Positions 34,810-45,700 of a stretch of 64,000 bases of DNA are shown here, piece by piece. A program made the translations under genes and the position numbers. This stretch comes from Marinobacter sp. NP-4(2019) (GTDB taxonomy: Bacteria; Pseudomonadota; Gammaproteobacteria; Pseudomonadales; Oleiphilaceae). The stretch is from NCBI RefSeq assembly GCF_003994855.1, contig NZ_CP034142.1, positions 4,278,001 through 4,342,000 on the forward strand, written 5' to 3'. The first letter of the stretch is position 1. The number at the start of each line of letters is the position of its first letter. The notes beneath the pieces were generated by a model. The model had not been told where the DNA came from, searched no databases, and saw only the letters and a program-made list of their open reading frames with translations.

Positions 34810-35981
34810 GACGTCAACACCACGCTGCTGTCTTCGTCCCAGGACAAGTAAACGAGATCATCCCAGGTGAATCTCTCGGCTGCGGCGCGCATCAGATTGG
34901 GCTTGGTCACTCTCACTTCAAAACCGTTATCGAGCTTGACCCGGAATAACGACAGGCTGCCCATATAGGCGACATCTTCGATCTTGCCGCGTACACAGTT
35001 GTCGCGCTGTTCCGGATCCTCATGGCTGATGCTGATTTTCTCAGGGCGTACCGCTACATGGACCACCTGATTGGCGGCACAGTTGATATCGTGGTTGTTG
35101 GAAAGCGTGGTGCCGGCGTCCCGAGAATCGATCCGCACTGAACCCGGCACCTTCTCAACAACCTTACCCTCGAACAGATTGACCGAACCGACAAACTCGG
35201 CCACAAAACGACTGTTCGGATATTCATAAACTTCATGAGGTTCGGCCGTCTGAATGATCTGCCCCTGATTCATCACCCCAATCCGGGTAGCCAGGGTCAT
35301 CGCCTCCTCCTGGTCATGGGTCACCACCACAAACGTCACACCCAACTCATATTGCAGGTTGATCAGCTCAAACTGGGTCTCTTCACGCAGTTTTTTATCC
35401 AGTGCGCCCAGCGGTTCATCCAGCAGCAGCAGTTTGGGGCGCTTGATCAGCGCCCGCGCCAACGCAATCCGCTGGCGCTGTCCACCCGACAACTGATTCG
35501 GCTTGCGCTTACCCAAGTGCCCCATCTGCACCATATCCAGCATCTGCGCCACGCGCTGTTTGGTTTCCGAGCGACTGATCCCCTCGCGACGCAAACCAAA
35601 CGCCACGTTTTCGGTGACGGTCAGATGCGGAAACAGGGCATAGGACTGAAACATCATGTTGACCGGCCGATTCCAAGGCTGAATGCCCGAAGTATCGACA
35701 CCATCGATCAGGATGCGTCCGCTGGTGGCGGTCTCAAATCCGGCCAGCATCCGGAGCAGCGTACTCTTGCCCGAACCGGAGCCGCCCAGCAGGCAGAAAA
35801 GCTCGTTTTTGTAGATGTTCAATGAGACGTTATCGACCGCTGTAAAATCGCCAAACTTCTTGGTGACGTTTTCGATCTTCACAAAAGGCTCGGCACCTTC
35901 CTGGCGCCACAGTGGCACTGGGGCTCCACTATTGGCGCAAGCTTCCGCCTGCTCCGGTTCAATTACCGTGTATAAGCTCAT
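34806..35981 (-). CDS. potG: Putrescine/polyamine ABC transporter ATPase PotG/PotA
   Basis: Cytoplasmic ATP-binding subunit of 391 residues. Walker A is GGSGSGKST (about residue 70), the Q-loop lies near MMFQSYALFPHL, the ABC signature is LSGGQRQR (about 160), Walker B LLLLDEPLGALD, and the switch His is in VVTHDQEEA. A C-terminal TOBE regulatory domain follows (about 290-385). It lies 78 bp after potF on the same strand, and overlaps potH by four bases. The 78-bp gap contains no clear terminator. Confidence 0.94.
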   Translation of the reverse strand: MSLYTVIEPEQAEACANSGAPVPLWRQEGAEPFVKIENVTKKFGDFTAVDNVSLNIYKNELFCLLGGSGSGKSTLLRMLAGFETATSGRILIDGVDTSGIQPWNRPVNMMFQSYALFPHLTVTENVAFGLRREGISRSETKQRVAQMLDMVQMGHLGKRKPNQLSGGQRQRIALARALIKRPKLLLLDEPLGALDKKLREETQFELINLQYELGVTFVVVTHDQEEAMTLATRIGVMNQGQIIQTAEPHEVYEYPNSRFVAEFVGSVNLFEGKVVEKVPGSVRIDSRDAGTTLSNNHDINCAANQVVHVAVRPEKISISHEDPEQRDNCVRGKIEDVAYMGSLSLFRVKLDNGFEVRVTKPNLMRAAAERFTWDDLVYLSWDEDSSVVLTS

Positions 35982-36059
35982 GTTCTTTCCCCTGGCAGTT
36001 ATCCCGCTGGTGACGAAACCAGCGACTTTCGTGCTGGCTCGCCGCCGGAATGACGGTGT

Positions 36060-37163
36060 TTACCGTCCGGTTTTAATATTGGACCAGGAGCGGTTCAGGA
36101 TACGGTCGAATCTCCGCGTATGCGCATTCTGGGTAAACAGCTTGGCCTTGACTGTTTCAGAGGGGTATATGCCCGGGTTGCTGCTGACCTCTTCATCGAG
36201 AAGCGGCATGGCGGCCACATTGGGTACCGCGTAGTAGACGTAGTTGGAGATACCGGCCGCCGTGTCGCCTTGCAGCACAAAATCGATGAACTTATGCGCG
36301 GCATCCGGGTGTGGGGCATCGGCAGGGATGGCCATCACGTCAAACCAGACCAGGGTTCCTTCGGAGGGAATGGAAAAGCCCACATTTACGCCCTGACCCG
36401 CTTCTTCCGCACGCCCTTGTGCCTGCAGCACGTCACCGTTGTAGCCCACGGCAAGACAGATTTCGCCATTAGCCAGGTCGGAGATGTACTTGCTGGAACT
36501 GAAGTATTTGATGTGGGGACGCACGCCCTGAAGTAGAGCCTCGGCTTTTTTCAGGTCGCCTTTTTTCTCGCTGTTGGGATCAAGTCCCAGGTAGTTCAGC
36601 GCCATGGAGACAACTTCGGCAGGGGAATCCAGCATGGCGATGCCACAATCAGCCAATCTGGCCGCGACATCCGGGTTAAACACCAGATCGAGGCTGTCGA
36701 CAGGGGTATCGCCCAGACGCTCTCTGACCTGATCGACATTGTAGCCCAGGCCGATCGTTCCCCACGCGTAAGGCACACTATGCTTGTTACCCACGTCGTA
36801 ACGGGCCACTTTTTCTAACAGCACCTTGTCCAGATTGTCGTAGTTGGAGAGCCGGGACTGGTCAACTTCCAGATAGATATCGGCCTGGACGTGCCGTTCC
36901 AGAAAGGCGCCAGCCGGCACCACCACGTCATAGCCTGTGCCGCCGGACATAAGCTTGGCCTCAAGCACCTCGTTGGAATCGTAGACGTCGTAGTTGACCT
37001 CGATGCCGGTCTTTTCGGAGAACGCTTCAATCGCCTCCGGCGCAATATAATCCGACCAGTTGTAGATGTTCAGGACCTTGCTTTCGTCGGCCAAAGCCGC
37101 ACCGGATGTGACACTGACAGAAAGCGCCAGGGCAGCGCCGAGTCGGTTTTTTGTTATAGGCAT
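36060..37163 (-). CDS. potF: Periplasmic polyamine-binding protein PotF/SpuD-like
   Basis: Solute-binding protein of 367 residues that captures putrescine, agmatine or a related amine for PotGHI. It has a signal peptide (about residues 1-25, ending GAALA), then VLNIYNWSDYIAPEAIEAF, the standard PotF/PotD start in which Trp and Asp contribute to the ligand site. Further conserved blocks are YDVVVPAGAFLERH and VPYAWGTIGLGYN. First gene of the pot operon, divergent from the aldehyde dehydrogenase, with two perfect island operators in the gap. Exact ligand preference cannot be read from sequence. Confidence 0.93.
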   Translation of the reverse strand: MPITKNRLGAALALSVSVTSGAALADESKVLNIYNWSDYIAPEAIEAFSEKTGIEVNYDVYDSNEVLEAKLMSGGTGYDVVVPAGAFLERHVQADIYLEVDQSRLSNYDNLDKVLLEKVARYDVGNKHSVPYAWGTIGLGYNVDQVRERLGDTPVDSLDLVFNPDVAARLADCGIAMLDSPAEVVSMALNYLGLDPNSEKKGDLKKAEALLQGVRPHIKYFSSSKYISDLANGEICLAVGYNGDVLQAQGRAEEAGQGVNVGFSIPSEGTLVWFDVMAIPADAPHPDAAHKFIDFVLQGDTAAGISNYVYYAVPNVAAMPLLDEEVSSNPGIYPSETVKAKLFTQNAHTRRFDRILNRSWSNIKTGR

Positions 37164-37245
37164 AATTCTCTCCTGTCGGGTTGTGCGATTTGCCCATCAT
37201 GGGGAACGCTTTTAATCATTAGCATGGCCATGTTGATTTCCCACA

Positions 37246-37298
37246 TACCCTTTTAAGGGTAGTGGGCCGGGAAACCAGCCCCTACCCTCAAGAGGGTA
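37246..37298. promoter_or_regulatory. Two perfect island operators between potF and kauB
   Basis: TACCCTTTTAAGGGTA (37246-37261) and TACCCTCAAGAGGGTA (37283-37298) both have perfect TACCCT/AGGGTA half-sites with different 4-bp spacers, 37 bp apart centre to centre. They lie midway between divergent potF and the aldehyde dehydrogenase. Conservation of half-sites with free spacers is what a protein dimer site would show. Confidence 0.8.
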
Positions 37299-37364
37299 TG
37301 GCGCGCCCGACAGCGCAATGCGTAGCCTGTACCGCTACCAGATTCCTAGCGGAGAGTGACAACT

Positions 37365-38852
37365 ATGGAACAACGAAAAGATTGGCAGCAGCTGAGCCAG
37401 CGCGCCCGGCTCCACGGTGATTGCTATATCGACGGCCGCTTCCGGCCCGCCGAGAGCGGCGAACGTTTCCCTTCGATCAACCCGGCTACGGAACAATGCC
37501 TGGTTGAGGTTGCCAGCGGCGACCGTGCCGATATCGACCGTGCCGTCCAATCCGCGCTGGCCGCCTACCAGGCCGGCAGCTGGTCCGAGGCCACGCCGGC
37601 CCATCGCAAGCAGGTCATGCTTCGGCTCGCTGACCTGGTCGAGCAGCACGGCAACGAACTGGCTCTGCTGGACAGTCTGGACATGGGCAAGTCAATCCAT
37701 GAGATGGTCAACGTCGACCTGGCAGAAGCGATCGACTGCCTGCGCTGGACCGCCGAATGTGTCGACAAGGTCTATGGTGAAATCGCGCCGACAGGTAAAG
37801 AAACACTGGGGCTGATCAGCCACGAGCCGGTGGGGGTTGTCGGCGCCATTACACCGTGGAATTTCCCCCTGTTGATGGCCGTGTGGAAGCTCGCGCCAGC
37901 GCTCACCGCCGGCAATTCCCTGGTACTCAAGCCCTCCGAGAAGAGCTCGCTCAGCATCCTGCGACTTGCAGAGCTGGCCACCGAAGCCGGCCTCCCAGAC
38001 GGCGTATTCAACGTCGTGACCGGGTATGGCCACACGGCGGGGAAAGCACTGGCAATGCACCATGACGTCAGCGTACTGGCATTCACCGGTTCGACCCGCG
38101 TCGGCGGCATGCTGATGGAGTATGCCGGCCAGTCCAATATGAAACGCGTCTGGATCGAGGCCGGGGGCAAGTCGCCGATGGTGGTTTTCGACGACTGTCA
38201 GGATATCAAGTCTGCGGCAGAGACCGCCGCTGCGGCCATTTTCTCGAACCAGGGGGAAGTCTGTATCGCCTGCTCGCGCCTGTACCTGCAGAACGGTATC
38301 AAGGCACAGTTCCTTGACGCACTGGTCGAAGCCACTGCGGCCTATCGGGTTGGCGATCCGCTCGACCCGGATACCCGCATGGGACCGCTGGTGGACAAGG
38401 CGCAACTCGACACCGTCAGCCGCTACATCCAATCCGCCATCGATGAAGGTGGCCGGGTCCTCTGCGGCGGCCTGCCCGAGTATGTCGAGGGCCAAGGTTT
38501 TTACGCCAGGCCGACCATCATTATCGACGCCCATAACCAAATGACGTTCGTACGCGAAGAGATCTTCGGCCCGGTACTGGCCGTGTCCGGGTTCGAACAG
38601 GAGGAGGAAGCGATCCGCCTCGCCAATGACACGCCCTACGGCCTCGCCGCATCGATCTGGACCGATAACCTTTCACGCGCCCACCGGGTCAGCCGCAAGA
38701 TCAAGAGCGGGATGGTCTGGGTCAACGGGTGGGGCGACGGCGACTGCACGATGCCGTTCGGCGGCGTCAAGGCCTCAGGTAACGGCCGGGATAAATCGCT
38801 GCACTCGCTGGAGAAGTACACCGACATCAAGAGCGTCTGGATCAGCCTCTGA
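37365..38852 (+). CDS. Aminoaldehyde dehydrogenase, KauB/PuuC-like
   Basis: NAD(P)-dependent aldehyde dehydrogenase, 495 residues, closest in memory to Pseudomonas KauB and E. coli PuuC, which oxidise 4-guanidinobutyraldehyde, 4-aminobutyraldehyde or gamma-glutamyl derivatives. Motifs: VVGAITPWNFPLL, FTGSTRVG (coenzyme), EAGGKSP with the general-base Glu, and the catalytic Cys in NQGEVCIACSR. Start chosen at ATG 37365 because GGAGAG lies 8 nt upstream. Expected to convert the aldehyde from the FAD oxidase into the GbuA substrate or into GABA. Confidence 0.9.
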   Translation: MEQRKDWQQLSQRARLHGDCYIDGRFRPAESGERFPSINPATEQCLVEVASGDRADIDRAVQSALAAYQAGSWSEATPAHRKQVMLRLADLVEQHGNELALLDSLDMGKSIHEMVNVDLAEAIDCLRWTAECVDKVYGEIAPTGKETLGLISHEPVGVVGAITPWNFPLLMAVWKLAPALTAGNSLVLKPSEKSSLSILRLAELATEAGLPDGVFNVVTGYGHTAGKALAMHHDVSVLAFTGSTRVGGMLMEYAGQSNMKRVWIEAGGKSPMVVFDDCQDIKSAAETAAAAIFSNQGEVCIACSRLYLQNGIKAQFLDALVEATAAYRVGDPLDPDTRMGPLVDKAQLDTVSRYIQSAIDEGGRVLCGGLPEYVEGQGFYARPTIIIDAHNQMTFVREEIFGPVLAVSGFEQEEEAIRLANDTPYGLAASIWTDNLSRAHRVSRKIKSGMVWVNGWGDGDCTMPFGGVKASGNGRDKSLHSLEKYTDIKSVWISL

Positions 38853-38871
38853 TCTGATACACAGTCATCAC

Positions 38872-39813
38872 TCAACCATGCAGCTCGCGCAGGATCTCGA
38901 TAAAGAGTTCGCGGGCGCGGCTGCTCTTGCGGTGGCTGCGGGTAACCGCGGCCAGCCCCAGCTCGTAGCCCTTTTGATTGGGCAGAAGCTGACGTAACTG
39001 ACCGGAATCCACATACGGCTGCACGTATTTGTCTGGCATAAATCCGATATAGGCACCAGACAGGATCATCGCCAGGCGGGCTTCGTAGAAATACGCGATG
39101 GCCGACTTGTTCATGTCCGCCAGCTGCTCACCCACCTCCGCACTCGTCTGTACGCCGGCATGTACCACCTTGGAAGCCAGCACCTGTTGCTCGAATGATG
39201 CGTCCTCGACGGCATCAAACAGCGGGTGGTTGTGACTGCAGTACAGATGGCAGCGATCATAGTAGAGCGGGCTGTAATCCATGCCCTCAAACTGACGGTG
39301 AAAGGGGACAAAACCGATATCGGCTTCGTCGTTGAGTATCATCCGCTCGATCTCCGTCAACGCCCGGACATCCAGCAACACGTTGACCTCCGGAGCCTCC
39401 TGCGAAAACTTCGCGATCGCCTCGGCGAGTTTGGCCTCGGTATCGAGACAGACGGTATCGCTGGCAATAATCTTCAACTCACCGGTCAGCGCGACGTGCA
39501 GGGCATCGATGCCGGCACGAAAGGTTTCGAGTGACGAAAACAGGTCCTTCATCAACTCGTAAACCTCGATGCCCTCCTCGGTCAGGGCGAAACCGGCGCG
39601 CCCACGTCGGCAGAGCTTCAGGTTCAGTCGTTGCTCAAGGTTGGCGATATGAATGCTGATTGTTGAGCGGCCGATATTGAGCTCGGTCTCAGCCGCCGCA
39701 AAGCCGCCGCATTCCACCACCGCCTTGAACACCCGCAACAGGCGGATCTCATAGTCCGCCACCTGCCCCAGCTTGACGCTCAACGTCTTCTTCAATTGTT
39801 TTACCTCAATCAA
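38872..39813 (-). CDS. LysR-family regulator of the polyamine/GABA genes
   Basis: A 313-residue regulator with the winged helix-turn-helix at about residues 20-80 (GGFAAAETELNIGRSTISIHIANLE) and a LysR effector domain. It is convergent with the aldehyde dehydrogenase (20 bp between stops) and divergent from gabD, with 112 bp between starts, so gabD-gabT is the likely target. The N-terminal extension before the helix-turn-helix is about 20 residues longer than usual. Inducer unknown; an aminoaldehyde or GABA would fit. Confidence 0.87.
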   Translation of the reverse strand: MIEVKQLKKTLSVKLGQVADYEIRLLRVFKAVVECGGFAAAETELNIGRSTISIHIANLEQRLNLKLCRRGRAGFALTEEGIEVYELMKDLFSSLETFRAGIDALHVALTGELKIIASDTVCLDTEAKLAEAIAKFSQEAPEVNVLLDVRALTEIERMILNDEADIGFVPFHRQFEGMDYSPLYYDRCHLYCSHNHPLFDAVEDASFEQQVLASKVVHAGVQTSAEVGEQLADMNKSAIAYFYEARLAMILSGAYIGFMPDKYVQPYVDSGQLRQLLPNQKGYELGLAAVTRSHRKSSRARELFIEILRELHG

Positions 39814-39925
39814 CGTTTACAAATAAAGATGAACATTTATCACACTATAGTAGCCGCCCTATGATTGCTAACCAATAGCCCATTCCGGCAATGACACAGC
39901 AATGGAAACATCACGGGGGAACGCC

Positions 39926-41386
39926 ATGAGTCTGACGATCAACAACACCGCGCTATTTCGGCAGCATGCCTTTATCAACGGCCAGTGGTGTGATGCCGAG
40001 GCGGGCGACCGCTTCGACGTTACCAACCCAAGCACCCTGGAGAAAATCGCCGATGTACCCAACCTGGGAGTGGCGGAAACCACGGCTGCGATCGATGCCG
40101 CCGATCAGGCACTGCCTGCCTGGCGGGCCCTGACCGCCAAGGAGCGCAGTGCCCGCCTGCGTGCTTGGTACGAGCTGATCATGGCCAATCAGGACGACCT
40201 GGCCACACTGATGACCAGTGAGCAGGGCAAGCCGCTCGCCGAAGCCCGTGGCGAAGTGGCTTATGGTGCCTCTTTCATCGAATGGTTCGCCGAAGAAGCC
40301 AAGCGGGTATACGGTGACGTGATCCCGGCCCATGGCCACGACAAACGCATTGTCACGCTCAAGCAGCCTATTGGAGTGGTTGCGGCGATCACCCCGTGGA
40401 ATTTCCCGATCGCGATGATCACCCGCAAGGCGGGCCCGGCGCTGGCGGCCGGCTGCACCATCGTAGTCAAGCCCGGCGAGCACACCCCCTTGTCGGCGCT
40501 GGCGCTGGCCGAACTGAGCCGCCAGGCCGGCATCCCGGCCGGTGTGTTTAACGTCGTCACCACGCTGCAGTCTCCGGCGGTCGGGGAAGTTCTTTGCAAC
40601 GATTCCCGGGTACGCAAGCTTTCGTTCACCGGATCGACCCCTGTCGGCAAACAGCTGATGCGTCAGTGCGCCGATACCGTCAAAAAAGTCTCCCTGGAGC
40701 TGGGGGGCAACGCGCCCTTTATCGTGTTCGACGATGCCGATCTGGATTCCGCGGTTGCCGGCGTCATGGCCTCCAAGTTCCGCAATGCCGGTCAGACCTG
40801 CGTTTGCACCAATCGCATCCTGGTGCAGGACGGCGTCCACGACCGCTTTGTCGCAAAACTCAACCAGGCGGTGGCAAAGCTCACCCTGGGCGACGGTTTC
40901 GGTGAAGGAGTTACCACCGGTCCGCTGATCAATACGAGTGCGGTAGCCAAGGTCGAACGACTGGTAGGCGACGCGCTCGCCGCCGGCGCCGACCTGAACC
41001 AGCCGAACGGCAAGGGCGAACTGAACGACAACTTCTACGCCCCGGCGGTGCTGACCGGCGTGACCACCGACATGGCGATCGCCAATGAAGAGATTTTCGG
41101 CCCGGTTGCGACGGTATTCCGCTTCAGCGACGAAAACGAAGCAATCCGCATCGCCAATGACACCCCGTTTGGCCTGGCAGCCTACTTCTACGCCCGGGAC
41201 ATAGGCCGTGTATGGCGAGTCGCCGAAGCCCTGGAGTACGGCATGGTCGGCATTAACGAAGGGCTCATCTCGACCGAAGTCGCTCCGTTTGGCGGTATCA
41301 AGGAGTCAGGCATCGGCCGCGAAGGCTCCCGCTACGGCATCGACGACTTTGTCGAGATCAAGTACCTGTGCATGGGCGGCATTTGA
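39926..41386 (+). CDS. gabD: Succinate-semialdehyde dehydrogenase GabD
   Basis: Oxidises succinate semialdehyde to succinate with NAD(P)+, the last step of GABA degradation. The 486-residue protein has the GabD features: AAITPWNFPIAMITRKAGPAL, FTGSTPVGK, ELGGNAPFIVFDDADLD and the catalytic Cys in NAGQTCVCTNR; the second Cys two residues later is the redox partner known in GabD. Start at ATG 39926 follows GGGGGA by about 6 nt. It is directly followed, after 52 bp, by gabT. Confidence 0.95.
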   Translation: MSLTINNTALFRQHAFINGQWCDAEAGDRFDVTNPSTLEKIADVPNLGVAETTAAIDAADQALPAWRALTAKERSARLRAWYELIMANQDDLATLMTSEQGKPLAEARGEVAYGASFIEWFAEEAKRVYGDVIPAHGHDKRIVTLKQPIGVVAAITPWNFPIAMITRKAGPALAAGCTIVVKPGEHTPLSALALAELSRQAGIPAGVFNVVTTLQSPAVGEVLCNDSRVRKLSFTGSTPVGKQLMRQCADTVKKVSLELGGNAPFIVFDDADLDSAVAGVMASKFRNAGQTCVCTNRILVQDGVHDRFVAKLNQAVAKLTLGDGFGEGVTTGPLINTSAVAKVERLVGDALAAGADLNQPNGKGELNDNFYAPAVLTGVTTDMAIANEEIFGPVATVFRFSDENEAIRIANDTPFGLAAYFYARDIGRVWRVAEALEYGMVGINEGLISTEVAPFGGIKESGIGREGSRYGIDDFVEIKYLCMGGI

Positions 41387-41438
41387 TCCACCCGGCACCC
41401 CAGTTTTCCTTATTTAATGAACAACCGAGGTTAGCTAC

Positions 41439-42716
41439 ATGAACAATGCATCTCTGCAGCAACGCAAGGACAACGCATTCGCCCGCGGTCAGGGTACCCT
41501 GACTCATGCCTACATCGAGAAAGCCCGTAACGCCGAGCTGTGGGACGTGGAAGGTAAGCGTTACATCGATCTGGGCAGCGGCATTGCCGTGGTCAACACC
41601 GGCCACAACCACCCCAGCGTCCAGGCGGCTGTTCAGGCACAGCTGGAAAAGTTCAGCCACACCTGCGTTATGGTGACCCCGTACGAGTCCGCCGTCGAAT
41701 TGGCCGAAAAGCTGAACGCCGCTGCTCCGGGCGATACCCCGAAAAAGACGATCTTTGTCACCACGGGTGCGGAAGCGGTCGAGAACTGCGTCAAGATTGC
41801 CCGCGCCCATACCGGTCGCAGCGGCGTCATTGCGTTCCAGGGCGGCTTCCATGGTCGTACCAACCTGACCATGGGACTGACTGGCAAGATCGCACCCTAC
41901 AAGGCCGGTTTCGGACCGTTCCCGGGTGAGATCTACCACGCCCCTTACCCTAACGAGTACCACGGGGTATCGACGGAGGATTCACTGGCCGCGCTGAACA
42001 TGCTGTTCACCTGCGATATCGAGCCCAGCCGTGTCGCTGCCATCATCATCGAGCCCGTGCAGGGTGAGGGTGGCTTTTACCCCGCTCCGCCCGCGTTCAT
42101 GCAGGCGCTGCGCAAGCTGTGCGATCAGCACGGCATCCTGTTGATCGCCGACGAGATCCAGACCGGTTTCGCGCGCACCGGCAAGATGTTCGCCAGCGAG
42201 TATGCCGGTATCGAACCCGACCTGATGACCATGGCCAAGGGGATTGCCGGAGGTTTCCCGATCGCGGCGGTGGTCGGCAAGTCCGAGGTGATGGACTCAC
42301 CGCTGCCCGGCGGCCTGGGCGGCACCTACGGCGGCTCACCCATCGGCTGCGCAGCGGCTCTGGCCGTTCTCGACGTGATCAAAGAAGAACAGCTGTGCGA
42401 ACGTGCCCTCCACGTGGGTGACGGTATCGTCGAGCGCCTGCGCGGTCTGCAGACCAAATACCCGCAGACCATCGGCAACATCCGCAACCTCGGCGCGATG
42501 ATCGCCATGGAGCTGGTGCGGGACGGGGATGTCAATCAGCCAGATGCGGAGCTAACCAAGGCGATCGTCGGTGAGGCCGCCAGGCAGGGACTGATTCTGT
42601 TGTCCTGTGGTATCCGTGGCAATGTCATTCGATTCCTCCCGGCACTGACCATTACCGATGCGCTGATCAGCGAAAGCATGGACCTGCTGGAGCAGACGTT
42701 CGATGCCCTGATGTAG
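41439..42716 (+). CDS. gabT: 4-aminobutyrate aminotransferase GabT
   Basis: PLP enzyme moving the amino group of GABA to 2-oxoglutarate, giving succinate semialdehyde and glutamate. The 425-residue protein carries VNTGHNHP, TGAEAVENCVKIAR, FHGRTNLTMGLTGK, DEIQTGFARTGKMFA and the PLP-binding Lys in MTMAKGIAGGFP (about residue 268). It follows gabD by 52 bp and likely forms an operon with it. A GC-rich hairpin separates it from the glutamate dehydrogenase gene, which would recycle the glutamate produced. Confidence 0.95.
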   Translation: MNNASLQQRKDNAFARGQGTLTHAYIEKARNAELWDVEGKRYIDLGSGIAVVNTGHNHPSVQAAVQAQLEKFSHTCVMVTPYESAVELAEKLNAAAPGDTPKKTIFVTTGAEAVENCVKIARAHTGRSGVIAFQGGFHGRTNLTMGLTGKIAPYKAGFGPFPGEIYHAPYPNEYHGVSTEDSLAALNMLFTCDIEPSRVAAIIIEPVQGEGGFYPAPPAFMQALRKLCDQHGILLIADEIQTGFARTGKMFASEYAGIEPDLMTMAKGIAGGFPIAAVVGKSEVMDSPLPGGLGGTYGGSPIGCAAALAVLDVIKEEQLCERALHVGDGIVERLRGLQTKYPQTIGNIRNLGAMIAMELVRDGDVNQPDAELTKAIVGEAARQGLILLSCGIRGNVIRFLPALTITDALISESMDLLEQTFDALM

Positions 42717-42736
42717 GGCCGAACGCTCCCTGAAAT

Positions 42737-42759
42737 CAGGAGCCGCGCCGCGGCTCCTG
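42737..42759 (+). terminator. GC-rich hairpin between gabT and glutamate dehydrogenase
   Basis: CAGGAGCCGC (42737-42746) pairs with GCGGCTCCTG (42750-42759), loop GCC. Only TCCTTAC follows, with no T-run, so partial attenuation or mRNA stabilisation is more likely than full termination. A half-site AGGGTA lies at 42789-42794 just before the next gene. Confidence 0.6.
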
Positions 42760-42799
42760 TCCTTACACACTTTTTGAACGGCACTGTGAGGGTATTGCT

Positions 42800-45700
42800 A
42801 TGTCTGACAACAACCAAAAGAACCAGATCCTGAATCAACCTGCAATTTCGGAAGATAACTGGTCGACGCGCCTGATCGAGACTGGTGGTGCCCTGGCGAC
42901 CCCATATCAGCAAGCGTTTTCCAGTGCCTACCGCGAACACGTGGCGCCGGCCCAGGCGGTTGAGGATATCCGCTTAATCAGCGAATTGAACGAGCCCGAC
43001 CAACTGACCAGCAGCTTCGGCCAGAGCCGCCACCCCGACCCGAGACGGTTTCGCTTCCGGCTGATCAGCCGGGCGGATTCACTGCCCCTGTCAGACGTGG
43101 TGCCAATCCTGGAAAACCTGGGCGTCAAGGTCATCGACGGCTACCCGTTTGCCGTCAACCGCGCCGACGGTTGCCGCTTCTGGATTCACGACTTCACCCT
43201 CTGCGCCACACAAGCTGTCGAGCTGGAACGGGCCCAACCGCTGTTTCGTGACGCTTTCCACCGCATATGGCACAACGCGGCTGAGAACGATGAGTTCAAC
43301 CGCCTGGTGTTGATGGCCGGCATGGACTGGCGCCAGGTCGCCTTGCTGCGCGCCTATGCCCGCTACATTCGCCAGATTCGCTTCGGCTTCAGCCAGCCTT
43401 TCATCGCCGACGTGCTCTGCCGACACATCGACATCAGCAGACGATTGGTGACCCTGTTCGAGCAGCGCTTTGATCCCCGACAGGATGGAGCCGCATCCGC
43501 CAGTGAAACCACCCGGCAGCACATCCTGGACGCTCTGGAGCAGGTCGAGAACCTCGATGAGGATCGCATTATCCGGCGATTCCTTGAGCTGATCCTCGCC
43601 ACGTTGCGCACCAACTACTTTCAGCCAGCCCCGGAGGGAAATCTCAAGGACTACTTTGCCTTCAAGCTGGATCCGTCCGCCATCAGCGAGCTGCCGTTAC
43701 CGCGTCCCAAGTACGAGGTTTTTGTGTACTCCCCCCGCATGGAGGGGATCCACCTGCGTGCCGGTAAGGTCGCCCGTGGCGGGCTGCGCTGGTCCGACCG
43801 CAGCGAAGATTACCGCACCGAAGTCCTGGGCCTGGTCAAGGCACAGCAGGTGAAAAACTCGGTCATCGTGCCCATGGGCGCCAAGGGCTGCTTCATCGCC
43901 AAACAACTGCCCACCGATGGTAGCCGCGAGCAGCTGCATGCCGAAGGCGTTGCTTGCTACCAGACCTACATCCGCGGCTTGCTGGACCTCGCCGACAACC
44001 TGATTGACGGGAAAGTCGTCCCCCCCAACGCCGTCGTTCGTTACGACGATGACGACCCCTATCTGGTGGTCGCGGCGGACAAGGGCACCGCGACCTTTTC
44101 AGACATCGCCAACGAGATCGCTGCTGAGTATGGCTTCTGGCTGGGCGACGCCTTCGCGTCCGGCGGCAGTCAGGGCTACGACCACAAAGGCATGGGAATC
44201 ACCGCCCGTGGCGCCTGGGAATCGGTCAAGCGTCATTTCCGCGAGCGGGGGCTGGATAGCCAGCGTGACGCATTCAGCGTTATCGGTATCGGCGATATGG
44301 GCGGCGACGTGTTCGGCAACGGTATGTTGCTGTCGGACACGCTGGAGCTGGTTGCGGCATTCAACCACCAGCATATTTTTGTCGACCCCTATCCGAACGT
44401 GGCGGCAGCGTCAGAAGAGCGGCGGCGCCTGTTTGCCCTGCCCCGCTGCAACTGGTCCGACTACGATACCTCGTTGATCTCGCAGGGTGGCGGGGTTTTC
44501 TCACGCAAAGCCAAGCGGATATCCATCAGCCCGCAGATGCAGGCTCGCTTTTCCATCAGTGCCGACGAGATGACGCCCGACCAGTTGATCAGCGCCCTGC
44601 TGAAGGCGCCGGTCGACATGCTCTGGAATGGCGGCATCGGTACCTACGTCAAAGGCCAGTCTGAAACCCACGCCGAGGTCGGCGACAAAGCCAACGACAG
44701 TGTCAGGGTCAACGGAAGCGAGCTTCGCTGCAAGGTCATCGGAGAAGGCGGCAACCTGGGCCTGACCCAGCATGGACGCATCGAGTTCGCCCTGGCAGGA
44801 GGGTCGTCCAACACCGACTTTATCGACAACGCCGGCGGAGTCGACTGTTCTGACCACGAGGTCAACATCAAGATCCTGCTCAATGGTCTGGTAGCACACA
44901 ACGAACTGACCCTTGAGCAGCGCAACAGTCTGCTGCGACGTATGACCGATCAGGTGGCCGAACTGGTCCTGAAGAACAACTACCGGCAAGTGCAAGCGCT
45001 GAGTCTCGCCGAGCAGGACGCCAACGATGCGCTGGATGAATACATCCACCTGATCGATGATCTGGAAGCCAGCGGCAAGCTGGACCGGCAGTTTGAAGCT
45101 CTGCCGGAACGCAAGACCCTGTTTGAGCGCCGCGAACAGCGCAAGGGGCTTACGCGGCCAGAACTGTCCGTGCTGATATGCTATGCCAAGATTGAGCTCA
45201 AGCGCGCGTTGATCGATTCCTGGGTGACCGCGGACTGCCATTTTTCCAAGGCACTGGAAAGCGCGTTTCCGGCGCTTCTCGTTGAGCGTTATCCGGAGGC
45301 CGTGCACAACCACCAGCTGCGGAGGGAAATCATCGCGACCCAGATCGCCAACGACCTGATCAACCGCATGGGCATTACCTTCGTCTACAACCTGCACAAG
45401 GCGACGGGCGCCGACTACGCCCAGATCTCTGCGGCGTACCTGATCTCGTGCGAACTGTACGGTATCGATCAGCGCTGGAATGAAATTGAGGCGCTGGACA
45501 ACCAGATCGACAGTAATATCCAGCTCGCCATGATGCGTGAGTTGCGCCATCTGATCAGTCGCGCCAGTTGGTGGCTGTTAAGCCGTCGCCGCCACGATCT
45601 TGACCTACAGACCTGTGTCGCCAGCTACGGTCCCGGCATCACCCAGACCCTGGCCGACATCCAGCCGCTCAAGCAGGCAATTCCGTCCCGGGATCGCTGG

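Noticed and set aside
42789..42794. AGGGTA half-site before glutamate dehydrogenase as a regulon operator
   Set aside because: Only one half-site and it overlaps the ribosome-binding region; too weak to count.
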